A stretch of DNA of 64,000 nucleotides from Ridgeia piscesae. Taxonomy: Eukaryota; Annelida; Polychaeta; Sabellida; Siboglinidae. Made by a program: the position numbers and the translations under genes. The notes under the pieces are model-generated. The model searched no databases and was not told the origin of the DNA. It was given only the letters and a program-made list of their open reading frames with translations. Shown here one piece after another: positions 42,770 through 55,576 of this stretch. The stretch spans positions 275,501 to 339,500 of the forward strand of contig JAODUO010000122.1 of NCBI GenBank assembly GCA_025642075.2. Direction: 5' to 3'. The first letter of the stretch is position 1; every line of letters starts with the position of its first letter.

Positions 42770-44420
42770 AGCTGACTGGTCCCAATCTTCACTGGAAAAG
42801 GTGACACCCAGGAGTGTTGGAACTACAGAGGGATCAAACTCCCTTAGAAGGATCAAACTCCTAGCACACACTTTTAAGATATATGACAGAATCGAAAACA
42901 ACAGGATCAGAGAATGCGCGAACGTACATGAAAGCCAGTTTGTGTTTATGCCACAGGTGCGCTTTTCATCTTCAGACAGACAACAGAGAAACACAGGGAG
43001 GGATATGACTTCAGAGTGGAATTACTAGACTTGGAGAAAGTGTATGATAATCGAGTAGCAAGGAAAGGGATATGGAGATAAACAGACACGCAATTTAATC
43101 TGTAAATACATATATGACATAATTTATACATAGCATATTTTATACGTTTTCCCAACAGCTATATTGTATTATATTATTACTATCATTATTGTTTAATCAG
43201 CATACGCAGATTTACCATCATAACGCTCAGCTATTTACACATCCGTTGAAAGGACAGCCGTCCCAGATTTGATGGTGATGAAATATAGTTTTATTATTAT
43301 TATCATAAGCGAGAGAAAGGAATGTACCTGAAAATGACATCAGACAGATACTGGACATGTTCCGGGGAAGTGGGACAAAGGTGTGCAATGTGACTGGTGA
43401 ACGTAGCAACTTCGGCGTGAAGGTTGGGTTACACTAAGGATCTCCGCTAAGCCCATATCTGGTACTTATACGGATGGACGTCTTGACAAAGGAGGTGATA
43501 AAAGATGCACCTGAATCAGTTATGTTCGCATGTAACATTGTGCTGAGTGATGGAAAGGATGTTATTGGTTTTCTATTTCAAACAAAAGTAAACTTGTTGG
43601 TGTATTCAATTCAATTCTAGTGTTAACTCAGTTGCAAATATAGTAAATTCAGCCGCCATTTAATATACATACATTCACAACCTTGCCTATCCACGATAGC
43701 TCCCAGGTAGAGTAAATGGAGACGTGGAAGAACGCACTGCAAGAAAGAGGAAAGAGGAAAACCAAGTTCATGGACTTTAAGTTCGAATGAAGATATAGAC
43801 AGACCTTCTGTAAAGATACTAGGAGACGAACTGTAAAAGGTGGACACTTCAAATATATAGGGTGCGTCGTGGGAGAGAGGAGGCCTGGAGGCGGAGATCA
43901 AGCAGAGAGAGTGCAGTGTGGAGAAATTGGAAGCATTGCAGTGGAATGTTGTGCGACAGGAAGATGCCAGTGATGTCGAAGAGGAAGAATGATCGATAAA
44001 ACAGTAGTCAGACCAGCAGTGCTGTATGGAGTAGAGACCTAGACAACAACAAAAGACAAATTAGATGAGGATGTTGAGATGGATCTGTGACGTAACAACG
44101 AAAGATCAGGTCAGAAACGAACATATTAGAGGAACAACCAGAGTAACACAGACATCCAAAAAGAGAACAGAGAAACGACTGAAATTGTATGGGCGTGTGA
44201 TGAGAAGTCGGAAGACCTGGTGGTAAGATGCCTGTAAATGAGACGTGAACACCGTGGGTCCCAACGCAGTCGAGACGATAAACAGGGCAACGTGGAGGAA
44301 GAAAATCAACAGCCATATCGGCGACCCCACAGGAATGGGAAAAGCCAGGGAAGAAGACTATAATCGGAGAGATCGTTGCTTTGAATGCGAATTACCTGCT
44401 CCAGGAAATGCTGTAACATG
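42770..44420 (+). mobile_element. Second RTE-like retrotransposon, pseudogene
   Basis: Segments in order: GIKL..LRRIKLLAHTFKIYDR (42830), ECANVHESQFVFMPQV (42915), then EVGLH.GSPLSPY (43430), MDVLTKEVIKDAPESVMFAC (43473) and KKINSHIGDPTGMGKAREED (44300). Two insertions interrupt it: an ATT-tailed LINE end near 43225-43310 and the dispersed repeat at 43562-43715. It differs from the element at 37340 in sequence. Confidence 0.7.
43562..43715 (+). repeat. Dispersed repeat, copy 2
   Basis: Partner of 41077-41222, inserted within the second RTE-like element. Confidence 0.65.
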
Positions 44421-45252
44421 TTTGAAGGTTCACTCCAGAACACGGATCTCTAGACGAAAATCGTCGGTGATGAAACTAGGATCTACATGACTACAGGAAG
44501 TAGTGAGGATAAAATAAAGTTGGCGATCTGTATACTTGGAATCGTCTAAAGGCTCCGATATTATCGTTAAAATACAAGCGGCACCCAGAGCAGACGGTGT
44601 CTGTTCCGTCGAAGTGACATGGTAATTGGTGAAACCCAAAATGAACGTTCTCTTTGGAATGTAGTTGTGAGCTACATTGCTACCAGAACTGCATTATTGT
44701 GTAAAATTCGATCTAGCGAAGTCTTTATTTTCGAAATATGCTCACTTATCAAATTTAACGAAATGTATATGGTTTTGAAAGGTGCAAAAGCGGCGTGATC
44801 GACCATAGCGGTTGTGTCGCTGGCTGTTTGGTTGAACGAACGACCTTTCGCTCGCTCTCGACGAGGACTCAGGGAACAGCGAAACAACCGGAAATGGCCT
44901 GTTATTTCAAAAACGATTGAATTTCAAACTACGGAGTTTTTGTGTAACGCGATCGTAAGGAACGATCTCCGTCAAGTGAAAGTGTTATGTATGACTGACG
45001 CGACCGTACCGCCGCGGTGAATAGGGGAACGAATCGCCGGTCGCTCGTATTGGACAGGAAACCGGGAATACGTATGCACCTTCCAAAGTGATTGACGTGT
45101 TGAGCGATGAAATCTGGAACGCAGTGACCACCAGATCTAGATTAGTCTACCGCGTCCAAAGTGATTGCAGCACAAAATGATGATTTTTGAACTGTTGATT
45201 GCAATATTGTCGTCGCTCGCTCTCGCTCTCGCTCTCGCGGTCGAGGGCCTCT

Positions 45253-45525
45253 TGGGTAAGTGTGGAACTTCCAACGAGAAGGGAATTTTGCAATCGTGAC
45301 GGAGCCCTTCAGTGAGTGTGGAACTTTCAAAAAGCTTGGAATTTGCAATCGTGACGCAGCTTTTGAGTGAGTGTGGAGCCCAGAAAGAGATTGGAATTAT
45401 GCCACCGTTACGCAGCCCTTGAATGAGTCTAGTAATTCTAAAGAGATTGGAATTACGCAGTTGTGACGCAGTCCTTGAGTGAGTGTGGAACTTCCAAAGA
45501 AATTGGAATTATTTCCGTTTTGCAT
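45253..45525. repeat. Degenerate 55-60-bp tandem repeat, about five copies
   Basis: Each copy contains gagtgtggaacttccaa, then gaattwtgcaatcgtgacg-like sequence and gcagcccttgagt. Confidence 0.85.
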
Positions 45526-45752
45526 TCTTTCGTATGTATTATTCTGCTAAACTGCGAAACCAGTGACTATTAGACGTTGTGTAACATGTCCTGTGCTCAC
45601 TACTCATGCTACACAGAACACAGACGATCATTGTCCCGTCGAGGTATTCGTTGAGCAAACCGGAAGAAAACATCTACCGGAAGTAGTGTAAAGTATCTCA
45701 TTTTCTTACTGCGCATTTAAAATAGACTGGCATCTAAAATGATATTTTAGCA

Positions 45753-46070
45753 GTGCAATGGTCCTGTGGCTAGAGCTTCAGACTATGGACCCGAACCCGA
45801 GTTTGAATCTAATGCTGCCATGTCGAACCTTTGGGCAAGTTCGTTCACTCTACATTACTCCAGTTCACACAACTGTGTGAATTAGTACCTATAGACAGTG
45901 GTGGATATGTATGCACGAGTAGTCTTCGCGCATTACTTGTAGCATGGCTGAAATTTTCCCAGAGAAGTCGAGATGCTGTTCGACTGAACAGGCCAGTCGG
46001 CAGTGTAGTGAAAAGAGCCTTGGTCAGTCGTGAGGATTGGATACCGCGCTATATAAGAACTTACTATACT
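45753..46070 (+). mobile_element. SINE family B, full length
   Basis: Head gtcctgtggctagagcttca with box-B-like gagtttgaatct, body tatagacagtggtggatatg, and tail ggataccgcgctatataaga. It lies between unassigned sequences. Confidence 0.85.
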
Positions 46071-46535
46071 TCATGTACTTACTTTTAAATGTGTATCATC
46101 TGTTTTGTCAGACTTTTGCATTAATGACGAACTACATACCTTTCACAACTATTCTAGTTTATCATGTTCTTACTATGGAAGCCGTACACACCACGAAGGT
46201 TGTCTTTCGTTTCTTGTATAACATCTGTTATGACGAAGCTTGGAACTACCGGGGCTACCGGAAGGAGTTTAATTAAGTGTCCGATGTTATCGTTTGACCA
46301 GAGCCACAAGAGGAGTAGTCTGAGGTGTCAGGTGCGTAAGGGTAGCGTTGGCCTGCCGCGATCGTTTCGCGGGGACTTTAACGGAATCGCGTCTGCTCTC
46401 GGCAGTGTTTAGCGAGAAACCCGCGGGAACAAAAGTCTACTAGAATGAAAATGAAACGTTGTCTGTTTGATTAATTCAATGTGTTCATTCTCCACAGTTA
46501 CCTCCAACCCGACACAAGACGGCGGAATTGCAGTC

Positions 46536-46636
46536 GTAAGCACACGCACACCGCCCCGAATACACCCGATTGTCTACGCTACGACTGTTGTAGTGTGACG
46601 ACACGTAGACAATCGGGCGGTGTGCGCCGGGCTTAC
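46536..46636. repeat. Long imperfect hairpin (about 33-bp stem)
   Basis: The right arm cgtagacaatcgggcggtgt followed by gcgccgggcttac is the reverse complement of the left arm 46536-46579. The left arm carries a 10-bp insert (ccgaatacac). The loop is about 23 bases. It is likely a foldback element. Confidence 0.75.
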
Positions 46637-46911
46637 AGGTACCCAATCAGTTCGTTCTACCTATCGCCAATCTTGGTATTGTACGTACAGTGTGTAGTGT
46701 GTGAATAAAATAACTGATGAGTGCAGTTGGTGTAACAAAAGACTGCATTATCAGTTTTAATCACGGAGAAAATAACAGTTGGTTACATCGTGTAGCTGGT
46801 GAAAGTCAATCGCGCTGACAGCAGTTGGCGCCATTTCTTTGAATTTAGGTGGTCACGTGTTTTCGCGAGAACGACGTGCGTAAACAATAACAACATACGC
46901 TTGGTTCGCGT

Positions 46912-47015
46912 AGTTCCACTTAACCGACTCTCGTTCGGCTGCGTAACTTCGCCGAAAAGTTGAGGGGCTAAAAAGTGCTGGCACTTCACGGAGTCTGATT
47001 AATCGAGGCTATGTT
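46912..47015. repeat. Dispersed repeat related to 12820-13245
   Basis: Shares cttaaccgact, ggctgcgtaacttcgccgaa and the end gaggggctaaaaagtgctgg...cacttcacggagtctg. Confidence 0.6.
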
Positions 47016-47152
47016 CGGCGTAGCGACGTGAAGCATCCAAATAGTGTTTCAATTGGACGAAGGTATGCATTACACTGCCTTGGCGGTGTGTTAATTCAAC
47101 GACAATTAGTCATTAATTGTAGCAGTGGAGTACTCGTAGCTTACGACGTGGC

Positions 47153-47285
47153 CGTAGCGCCGTAGCGCCGTAGCGCCGTAGCGCCGTAGCGCCGTAGCGC
47201 CGTAGCGCCGTAGCGCCGTAGCGCCGTAGCGCCGTAGCGCCGTAGCGCCGTAGCGCCGTAGCGCCGTAGCGCCGTAGCGCCGTCG
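47153..47285. repeat. 8-bp (GTAGCGCC)n array
   Basis: About 16 perfect copies. The unit contains the GGCGC/GCGCC dyad, so each strand is CpG-rich. Confidence 0.97.
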
Positions 47286-47454
47286 TAGTCAGGCTACACC
47301 ACTGTTGTCACCGACACAGTATCACTGCCGGTCTTCGATGTGATTGGATAAATCAGAAGGCGGAAGTGGACCAGAGCAGGTCACACATGTAGAATAATAA
47401 TAATAGAATACTTACTGACCCATCGACATTGCGTGTCACCATCAGGAAATCGGA

Positions 47455-47625
47455 CGAAGGGAAACAATCTAGAGAAATTAAGACCGTCCGGACGTTGAAG
47501 AGGAACTATACGAGTACTGGAAGAGCAGCATCTGGCAGAGGCAGATGTGGAAGCAGCATGCTGAGGCCTTCGCCCAACCACGGGACACTACGGCGGCACA
47601 ATGATGATGATGATGATGAAATAAA
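47455..47625 (+). mobile_element. LINE 3' terminus with (GAT)n tail
   Basis: A short coding-like stretch (KTVRTLKRNYTSTGRAASGR) is followed by actacggcggcacaatgatg and a GAT run. This is a common ending of RTE-type elements. The coding match is weak. Confidence 0.35.
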
Positions 47626-47977
47626 AAATATTTTGATAATACGCGAACTATGTGCCACGTGTTTTTATAAGTACTTTAGACCCTATTGCACACCACGTGC
47701 TGTTGACGTGGATTTAATTCACGCTAAAACGTCAAGGTATTTCCGCGCTCCTGCACAGATCTGTCTAAATAATGTTTTACATATTGACCCAAATTAATTG
47801 TGTGTTATTAAATATCACATAAATGTGAGTGACAATAGGTCACTTTAAGTGTTCACTGTAGGTCACATGTGTCGGTTTGCCTACAACACTTTTACAGAAA
47901 TAAAGCAGAACTGTTCGGAGAGAAAATAAACAAATCTGTGATGATAGATTTATTTCCAGTGTTGACGTTTCTGTAGG

Positions 47978-48850
47978 CGACACAATCAGTAATTTCATAG
48001 AACAAATAACACAATCAGTGATTTCATTGAACAAATAACACAATCAGTGATTTCATAGAACAAATAAAACAATCGGTGATTTCATAGAACAAACAACACA
48101 ATCAGTGATTTCATAGAACAAATAAAACAATCGGTGATTTCATAGAACAAAATAAAACAATCGGTGATTTCATAGAACAAATAACACAATCAGTGATTTC
48201 ATAGAACAAACAACACAATCAGTGATTTCATAGAACAAATAAAACAATCAGTGATTTCATAGAACAAACAACACAATCAGTGATTTCATAGAACAAACAA
48301 CACAATCAGTGATTTCATAGAACAAATAACACAATCAGTGATTTCATAGAACAAATAACACAATCAGTGATTTCATAGAACAAACAACACAATCAGTGAT
48401 TTCATAGAACAAATAAAACAATCAGTGATTTCATAGAACAAACAACACAATCAGTGATTTCATAGAACAAATAACACAATCAGTGATTTCATAGAACAAA
48501 ATAAAACAATCGGTGATTTCATAGAACAAATAACACAATCAGTGATTTCATAGAACAAACAACACAATCAGTGATTTCATAGAACAAATAACACAATCGG
48601 TGATTTCACAGAACAAATAACACAATCGGTGATTTCATAGAACAAATTATACAATCGGTGATTTCACAGAACAAATAACACAATCGGTGATTTCATAGAA
48701 CAAATTATACAATCGGTGATTTCACAGAACAAATAACACAATCGGTGATTTCACAGAACAAATAACACAATCGGTGATTTCATAGAACAAATAATACAAT
48801 CAGTGATTTCATAGAACAAATAGCACAGTCAGTGATTTCATAAAACAAAT
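47978..48850. repeat. 29-bp minisatellite, about 30 copies
   Basis: The unit is close to acaatcagtgatttcataga followed by acaaataac. The variable sites are aAtaac/aAcaac/aataaa, cAgtg/cGgtg and caTag/caCag. Variants form blocks: cAgtg predominates before 48590 and cGgtg after. This indicates local copying of sub-arrays. Confidence 0.97.
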
Positions 48851-50519
48851 AGGAATGCCGATTTATTAGGGTTATGATTACAGTTAGTGAGGAGTATTAA
48901 TCGGGTTTAGGAAGTCGATCGACACAAATAAACCGTTTGTGCACATGGATTTATGTTATGATTCGTTATAACAGTGGCATCAGGACGAAATTAGTATTGG
49001 GTGACTGAGCCGTAGCTTCCGCTCCACTCCACTGTACTTGTAGGGGGACCATGACATCGGGAGATGTTGGCTGTTACGGGCAATATCTGGCGACGTATTT
49101 TTGTTCTATGAAATCACCAATTTGCATCCCTTTCGGGACACACAAAAAAACCAGGATTTGCATAAAATCCCCCTTCCCTAAATATTGGAAGGCTAATTTT
49201 ATCTACAACTTCAACAACAACAACAACAACAACACAACATGTCCATTGTATTCGGGCACACATTTTATGTATGTCAATTTACACCAATAAGCTACTGTAC
49301 TCTTTCCAGAACGCTAAGCCTAAGCCAGCCCTGTGTCCGAACTAGCACCCTCTAAAATAAGTTTCGTAATTTTGCAAGTATACACGCTGTAGTTTTGCTG
49401 GGGATAGTTCGACAGCGACGTAGTTCGGGAATAGAGGGCTGGTGGATGGCCGCGTTGTGACGTAAACAAAGCTGTCTGTCCAAATCTGACATAGACAAGT
49501 ATGACATCATACCTTATTTTGGGTGTACATGGTTGACGGTCTCATTATGGAGACCTCATGCAGACTCGGTATCTTACTGGGTAGAGCCTGTCGCACTGGG
49601 TAGAGCCTGTCGCACTCCACTCAGTGGCAGTGCGCTTTGTTAACGTCTCTCCTGGAGGATAGATCGAAATACACATTTCAAATTACTAACATTAATAATT
49701 AATACCGGTAGTATGTGTACATGTCACAGTTAAATTAACAGTGCTAGCCTCGTGCGGTCTAATGCAAAATAATAATTCGCATGATAATCTTATTTTTTTG
49801 CAGCTGTAGTATAGGTGTCTTATTATAACATGACTTATTATGTTTCCTCGGTATACTTGGTAAATTTACCTATACGTATGGCATCGTTGGCATGATAACC
49901 TTTAAAAAGCCACCAGCAATCTTGCGAAGTGAAGCTGAACCCAATATTTTCCATGGTGGTGTCATTCATGTGTCACGTCAAGAATAAGAAATCAAAATGA
50001 TTTTTACGGTTATTCGATACGTTTTCAACAAACCAATAAAAAGAAGCCAGCGTCTGATGACGTCAGAATAATGATAAAAGGCGACTCTGTCGCTGTTTGC
50101 TTACGTCACAATCAAAATTATGCGCGAGATCTCCCGTGAAGTTTTGCCTTCGACTTTGTCAACAATGATAATGTTGATTACGATTAAATATGTGACTTAC
50201 ATGAAATCTCCTAAGGCAAACATTGCTGCATACATTTGACACTTTAACAACTTTCCCTTCGATTTATGTCCTAAACTTAAATAGTCTTAAAACCCAGAAT
50301 TTCAATAAAATATACGACAAAAAAGCACCCTTTCATGCAGCAATTTTGTTGACCTCTTCAGTTTTAACGGAGTTTGTTAAACAAGTTACAATGTTATGAT
50401 CTTAGGAGGTCTCATTGAACTAGCCAGTCTTTTTTTCAGAACATTTTCGCCAAGCCGACCTTTTTGTGCTGACATTGTCACTGAGGATGGTCACTGCCAG
50501 ACTCCATTGACCTCTGGCC
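48851..50519. other. Intergenic, no gene recognised
   Basis: Contains a CAA run near 49212, a duplicated ctgggtagagcctgtcgcac at 49577/49597, and otherwise nothing I can assign. Confidence 0.5.
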
Positions 50520-51960
50520 CAGAGGTAAATGAATTTACCTTGAATTTACCTTGAATCCTCTTCTACTACGTAGTCGAGGAGTTGACGAGGAAGGGAGTCA
50601 ATCGCTGACTCGTGTAATCCTCCGCCCTATTTCGCAGATATTGGTCAATGTTGACGCTTGCATACATAACAGCACTTCCAGGAAGTCTATTCCAATCGTT
50701 TACTATGCTTTGAGTGAAAGAGTACTTTCGTATATCAAGTGTAATTTGCTTATTTTGTAAGGGTGCCCTCTTGTTTTGCCGTGCTCATTTTCCATAATAA
50801 AGAAGTCGGCATGAAAAATACTATCCAACCCATGATTTATTATTTTAAAAACTTCCAATAAATCGGCTCTCACCCTTCTTGTTTCCAAAGTTGTAATTTT
50901 TAGTATTCTTAGTCGACTTGGATAGTCTAAATGCCTTAATTCAGGAATAATACTGCTCATCCTTCGTTGTATAGATTCTAATAAATCTATATCTTTCTGT
51001 TTAAATGGGCGCCATGCCTGAATACAATATTCCAGGTGAGGTCTCATTGATGAATTTATATAGTTTTAAAACGACCTCCTTGGTTTTTTATTTAAAGGCT
51101 CTATTTATTTTGCCTTATTAGCTGCCCTGACACATTGCTTTGTTACATCCAGTGTTTCTGTGATGATGACACCTAAGTCTCTTTCCTCGTGTGTTGTTTC
51201 AATGCATTCCTTTCCCATAAAATAATCATACTGTTTATTGTTGTATCCGTAATGTATACATTTGCATTTGTCATCATTGAATAACATCGACCATTCATTG
51301 CTCCACTCATTTAGGGTACTCAAATCTTTTTGTAATTTTTCCGCGTCCTCATACGTTGATACTTAACACCTTAGTGTCATCAGCAAATTCAAGAATATGA
51401 TTTCTCACACCCTCATCTAGGTCATTTATCAATATTACAAATAAAACTGGACCCGAAACAGACCCCTGTGGGACTCCACTCCTTACTGGTGACCATTCAG
51501 AAGTTTGCCCATTGACCACAACACGTTGTACTCTGTCTGTCAGACATTCGGTTATCCAGTCACAACTCTTCCTATGCCATGTGACTTTAGTTTCCTCTCT
51601 AGCCTGGTATGGGGGACTCTGTCGAAAGCTTTACTAAAATCCAAATAAATGGAGTCTACTGGTAATCCTTGGTCTATATACATTGTTACTTTATCAAGGT
51701 AAACTTGAAGGTTGGACAAACAGGAACCATGTTGTGATGGTTTAATTAACTCATTTTTGGAGATGCCTCATGATCTCATCTCTTATGATGGATTCCATGG
51801 TCTTGGATATGTGGGATGTCAGGCTCACTGGTATATAATTACATGGCTGTGATTTTGTTCCTTTGTTTTTTTGTATATAGGTGTTACATTTGCTTTTTTC
51901 CAATCCAAAGAGACTTCTCCCATTTCTATACTGCCTTTAAAGATCTCACACAATGGACAC
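50520..51960 (-). mobile_element. CR1-like LINE, 5'-truncated
   Basis: On the minus strand, in order: WKKANVTPIYKK (51890), PVSLTSHISKTMESIIR (51810), [18 protein letters not shown] (51640), [20 protein letters not shown] (51470), [15 protein letters not shown] (51395), WSMLFNDDKCKCIHYG (51290), MRPHLEYCIQAWRPF (51045) and FTQSIVNDWNRLPGSAV (50710). The catalytic FADD box is intact. Few frame breaks, so it is younger than the other LINEs here. The 3' end is a repeated attcaaggtaa at about 50530-50560. The 5' truncation is at about 51960. Confidence 0.85.
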
Positions 51961-52001
51961 CGGGGTTGTACTTACGTTCTTATACCCCAGTCATAGGGTC
52001 A

Positions 52002-52440
52002 TGTTTTGACCGCCACGTTGCGAAACGTGACAGAACGTGGCTACAACGTGGAAAAACGTGAATTGGATTTTTTTGGACATGTTAAAAATTCGCTGGCGTT
52101 TCCCCATAGTAGGACCTACCACGTTGTGCCGCGTTTTTGCTACGTTACGACATGTTACGCTGCGTGGCGGCAGCGAGGCACCACGTGGCGGCAGCGAGAC
52201 ACCACGTGGCGGCAGCGAGGCACCACGTGGCGACAGCGAGGCACCACGTGGCGACAGCGAGGCACCACGTGGCGGCAGCGAGGCTATAGTATAGCGTGGC
52301 GGCAGGGAGGCGTAACCCGACTTTGATTTTCACAGCGGTACTACATCGAGGCGACAGTGTTGCTAGCACGTGGCGACAACGTGGCACCCTGCCGAAAAAT
52401 TGAATTTTTTTTCTTCCGAAAGTGGCGATCAAAAACGGGG
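52002..52440. repeat. E-box-rich 21-bp minisatellite inside weak inverted ends
   Basis: Six copies of accacgtggcggcagcgaggc run from about 52155 to 52290, each with the palindrome CCACGTGG. Flanking sequence is also dense in cgtggc and acgtgg. The outer ends (tgttttgaccgccacgtt and gtggcgatcaaaaacg) are rough inverted repeats, so the unit may be a mobile element. Confidence 0.75.
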
Positions 52441-52599
52441 CACAACTGCGCGGCCACTAAGACTGGGATATTACCGGGGGTTAAAACCTTTCCGGGTGAC
52501 GTTATTGGGCGTGCGCAATAAATTATAGTATATATCACGAACTGTTTGTTTGCTTTCCTGTGGTGATTAGTGTGAAGAGTTGCTATTATAAGTCACGAT

Positions 52600-54609
52600 C
52601 TGCGTTTGCAGATCATGACTGCAATTTTGAATTATGGACATCGTATCATCGAGTGCCACTAAATCACTGTGATAATTGCAATTACCAACGTATTGCAAGA
52701 GGCATCAAGCTAAGCCTAAGCGTGAATTTATATACACGGTTTCAATGTGGAGTGATATATCAATGAATATAACGAAACTCTTTTTTTGATTGGTTGTAGG
52801 CAGCATATTGGGTTTATTTTATTTAACGAAATGCCCCAAATCTTAATTTTATATAGGTATTTAATGCCATAAAATGTCATATATAAAAGATCAGGATATT
52901 GATACATTTTGTGTTGAGATTTTCCAGTAGCTCGTTAAATAGTCAGTCAGTCAACCAATGAAAAATGTTGAAAACTTCCACCATGCATAATTTCCAAAAG
53001 GTTTCATAACTTGTTCGCAAGTCTTCTGTGAAAGGCATGACCATTCAGACAGCGACTAGATATATTACATCTACCCCGAAATTAATACATTATTCAACAA
53101 TACATTTGATTTGAAAAGCACTTAAATATAGAACATATTAATGCACTTACCAAAACACTATTTACATTGTACATAGAATAAGCTGCACTTAAGGCAATAT
53201 AGAGAAATAAATCGGAATGCCTAGTACAAAAGTAGGTTCTACAATTTAACATTGCACAATATCCAGTCCATTGGACTATTCAAAGTTACACACAATCCTG
53301 TGGGCTACCTCTTAATTTGAAAACCATGTATCTGGAAAGCATTCAGCCATGCTGCTATTATGTTTGTTCACATATTATATTCACCACTGCCCAAGCCAGG
53401 TGCCCACTAATGAACATACACAGTATGCATTAACAAAATTGCCCGAAGTTCGAAATGGCAACGAGAGGGTTCCAACCTGCTCTTGGACGAGTTCGAAGTT
53501 CTAACTACTATGTCACCGTACACAACAGCAAAAGCCAAGCCATATTAGGTCGCATGTTATACACAGATTCCCATACTGCATGTACTACATTGATATTCAT
53601 GGGGCACACATTTTCTGTCACAACACCAGATCATACAAGAGAATAATTGTGCGGCCGAACAACAGACTATTTACTGAAAGCAACAATAAAACACCATCTG
53701 TTTTTGCAAACGAAGACAGGCATTTGACATCAACTTCTGTTATGCTATATCTGTGCGCTGTATATTTTATCGCAGCTGCTAAAAGGCAACAGGAAGCCGC
53801 TGAAAAATGCTGCTGCATTTTGTCATGTCAAAATCTTAATTTGCGTATAAGTTGAGAAGCAGAAGCTTTCAATGTTTGTTGTTTCTGCTAGATGAGCTAT
53901 TGGCGTCCACAGCTATTGTAGCATCAATAAATAGCTATGGTGTTGTTCTATGGTTGTCTACATTTATATATTTGTACAGAGCGTACTAATTCTCCCCTCT
54001 AAACCGGAACTTTATAATGTTGATAATGTTCCAGACTGAAAGTCATGTAGACGTGTAACAATTTCTGACAATACATCCAAAGAGTATAATAAAGTAAAAA
54101 TTATAATATATGGAAACCTTTATGTTCAATTATTAATTATCGTTATACAATTAACAGTGGGCCAACATTGTGTCCAGAATAAATATTTTACACAGGTCTC
54201 GACTCTTCCCTACCCCGTTTGCACCATGTACAAATAGAAAAATTGACAATTATTGTGAAAGAATCCCTTATATCTGCACGGTTATTAGACGCCGTAAAAT
54301 TGGTTAGCTGCTGTGTTCAAACACCTGGTTTAAGCTGCCTATGAATACCAGTCTATAACTGTTCAAGTGAGAAGTATATTGTGTTAATGCCCTGACATGC
54401 AATTGTGCTATCAATCCCACTGACTGTGGTATTTTTTATTTAATTTACGTTGTTAAAAATACTATGTTCTCACAATTATTGTTCTGAAATAAAACAGAAA
54501 CATCAATGTACTGAGACGGTATTAAATGTGCACGTTTGGCTCTTTGAGATTCAAATATTCAAGTGAATCCAGGAATATCAGCTAAAGCCACAATAATATT
54601 ATACACTAT
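52600..54609. other. AT-rich stretch, no gene recognised
   Basis: Short plus-strand frames at 53455-53855 have no matching splice signals or known motif. Confidence 0.5.
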
Positions 54610-54611
54610 AT

Positions 54612-54635
54612 TGTATATATATATATATATATTTG

Positions 54636-54692
<57 letters not shown>

Positions 54693-54894
54693 AATATATA
54701 TTTATATATCTAATTTTACCTGTTTACTATTACACAGTTTTGTACATTACTCAGATTCGTATTATTTTTCAAGGAACTACATTTTTGCAATCATGACATA
54801 ATACGCATATATTAATTATGATACATACATATATATATATATCACACATAATCATCCATATATATACATAATTGTGTATATACATACATATATA

Positions 54895-54934
<40 letters not shown>

Positions 54935-55070
54935 TAAGTATGTATTAACATTTATGTAGCAATTGCTAAAACATATTTCCTTGAACAAATATTAAAATCT
55001 GAGTAATATGTAAAACTGTGAAATAGCACACAGGTAAAATGATATATACAATATATGCTATATACACATA

Positions 55071-55130
<60 letters not shown>

Positions 55131-55146
55131 ATATATATATATAATC
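54612..55146. repeat. Cluster of (TA)n tracts
   Basis: TA tracts at 54612-54690, 54830-54930 and 55075-55145 with short unique spacers. 54700-54790 and 54955-55040 are related in inverted orientation (ttacctgttt...ttacacagttttgtacattactcagat), making a foldback over this region. It lies 3' of the DSTYK stop codon. Confidence 0.85.
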
Positions 55147-55334
55147 ATAATATGTATTGTTTTAATCAAGCAATCTGTACATTCATCAGGACAAAATATC
55201 AAGGTCGGTTCCGTTGCGAAGTGAAACGATTTGCAGTGCTAGAAGTGACAGAACGTATCGTACATGTCGACCGACTGCATGTCCAGTACGCCGGCCATGC
55301 TCCCACATAGGGCGCCACCGCCAGCTGGTGACCG

Positions 55335-55576
55335 TCATATACTGTCCATGTCGACGGACGACAGACCCGTTTCCGATGGCAACGGCCCAGTTGACAGCCT
55401 CTGCGAGTGGTGACATTGCTTCTTTCCCTGCTCGTCGTAGTTGCGTCTGTAGATGGCGCGCAATTTCACCTCGACGTCTCCCAGTAGGGGGCGCCTTGAC
55501 GGGTTGCCGTCCCAACTCTCGTTCATTAGTTCCCAGCAGTCGGGCTGGAACTGTTGCAGTCTCTCAGGCCGGATGC
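55335..55576 (-). CDS. DSTYK: DSTYK last coding exon
   Basis: Encodes [32 protein letters not shown] and a divergent tail ending SVDMDSI then TGA (55337-55335). The acceptor is TATTCCTAG. No clear polyadenylation signal was found before the TA-rich region below 55150. Confidence 0.92.

Noticed and set aside
47978..48850. CRISPR-like array
   Set aside because: A continuous 29-bp tandem repeat with no unique spacers, in animal DNA.
53455..53855. Two overlapping plus-strand frames
   Set aside because: Short, in different phases, with no domain or splice support.
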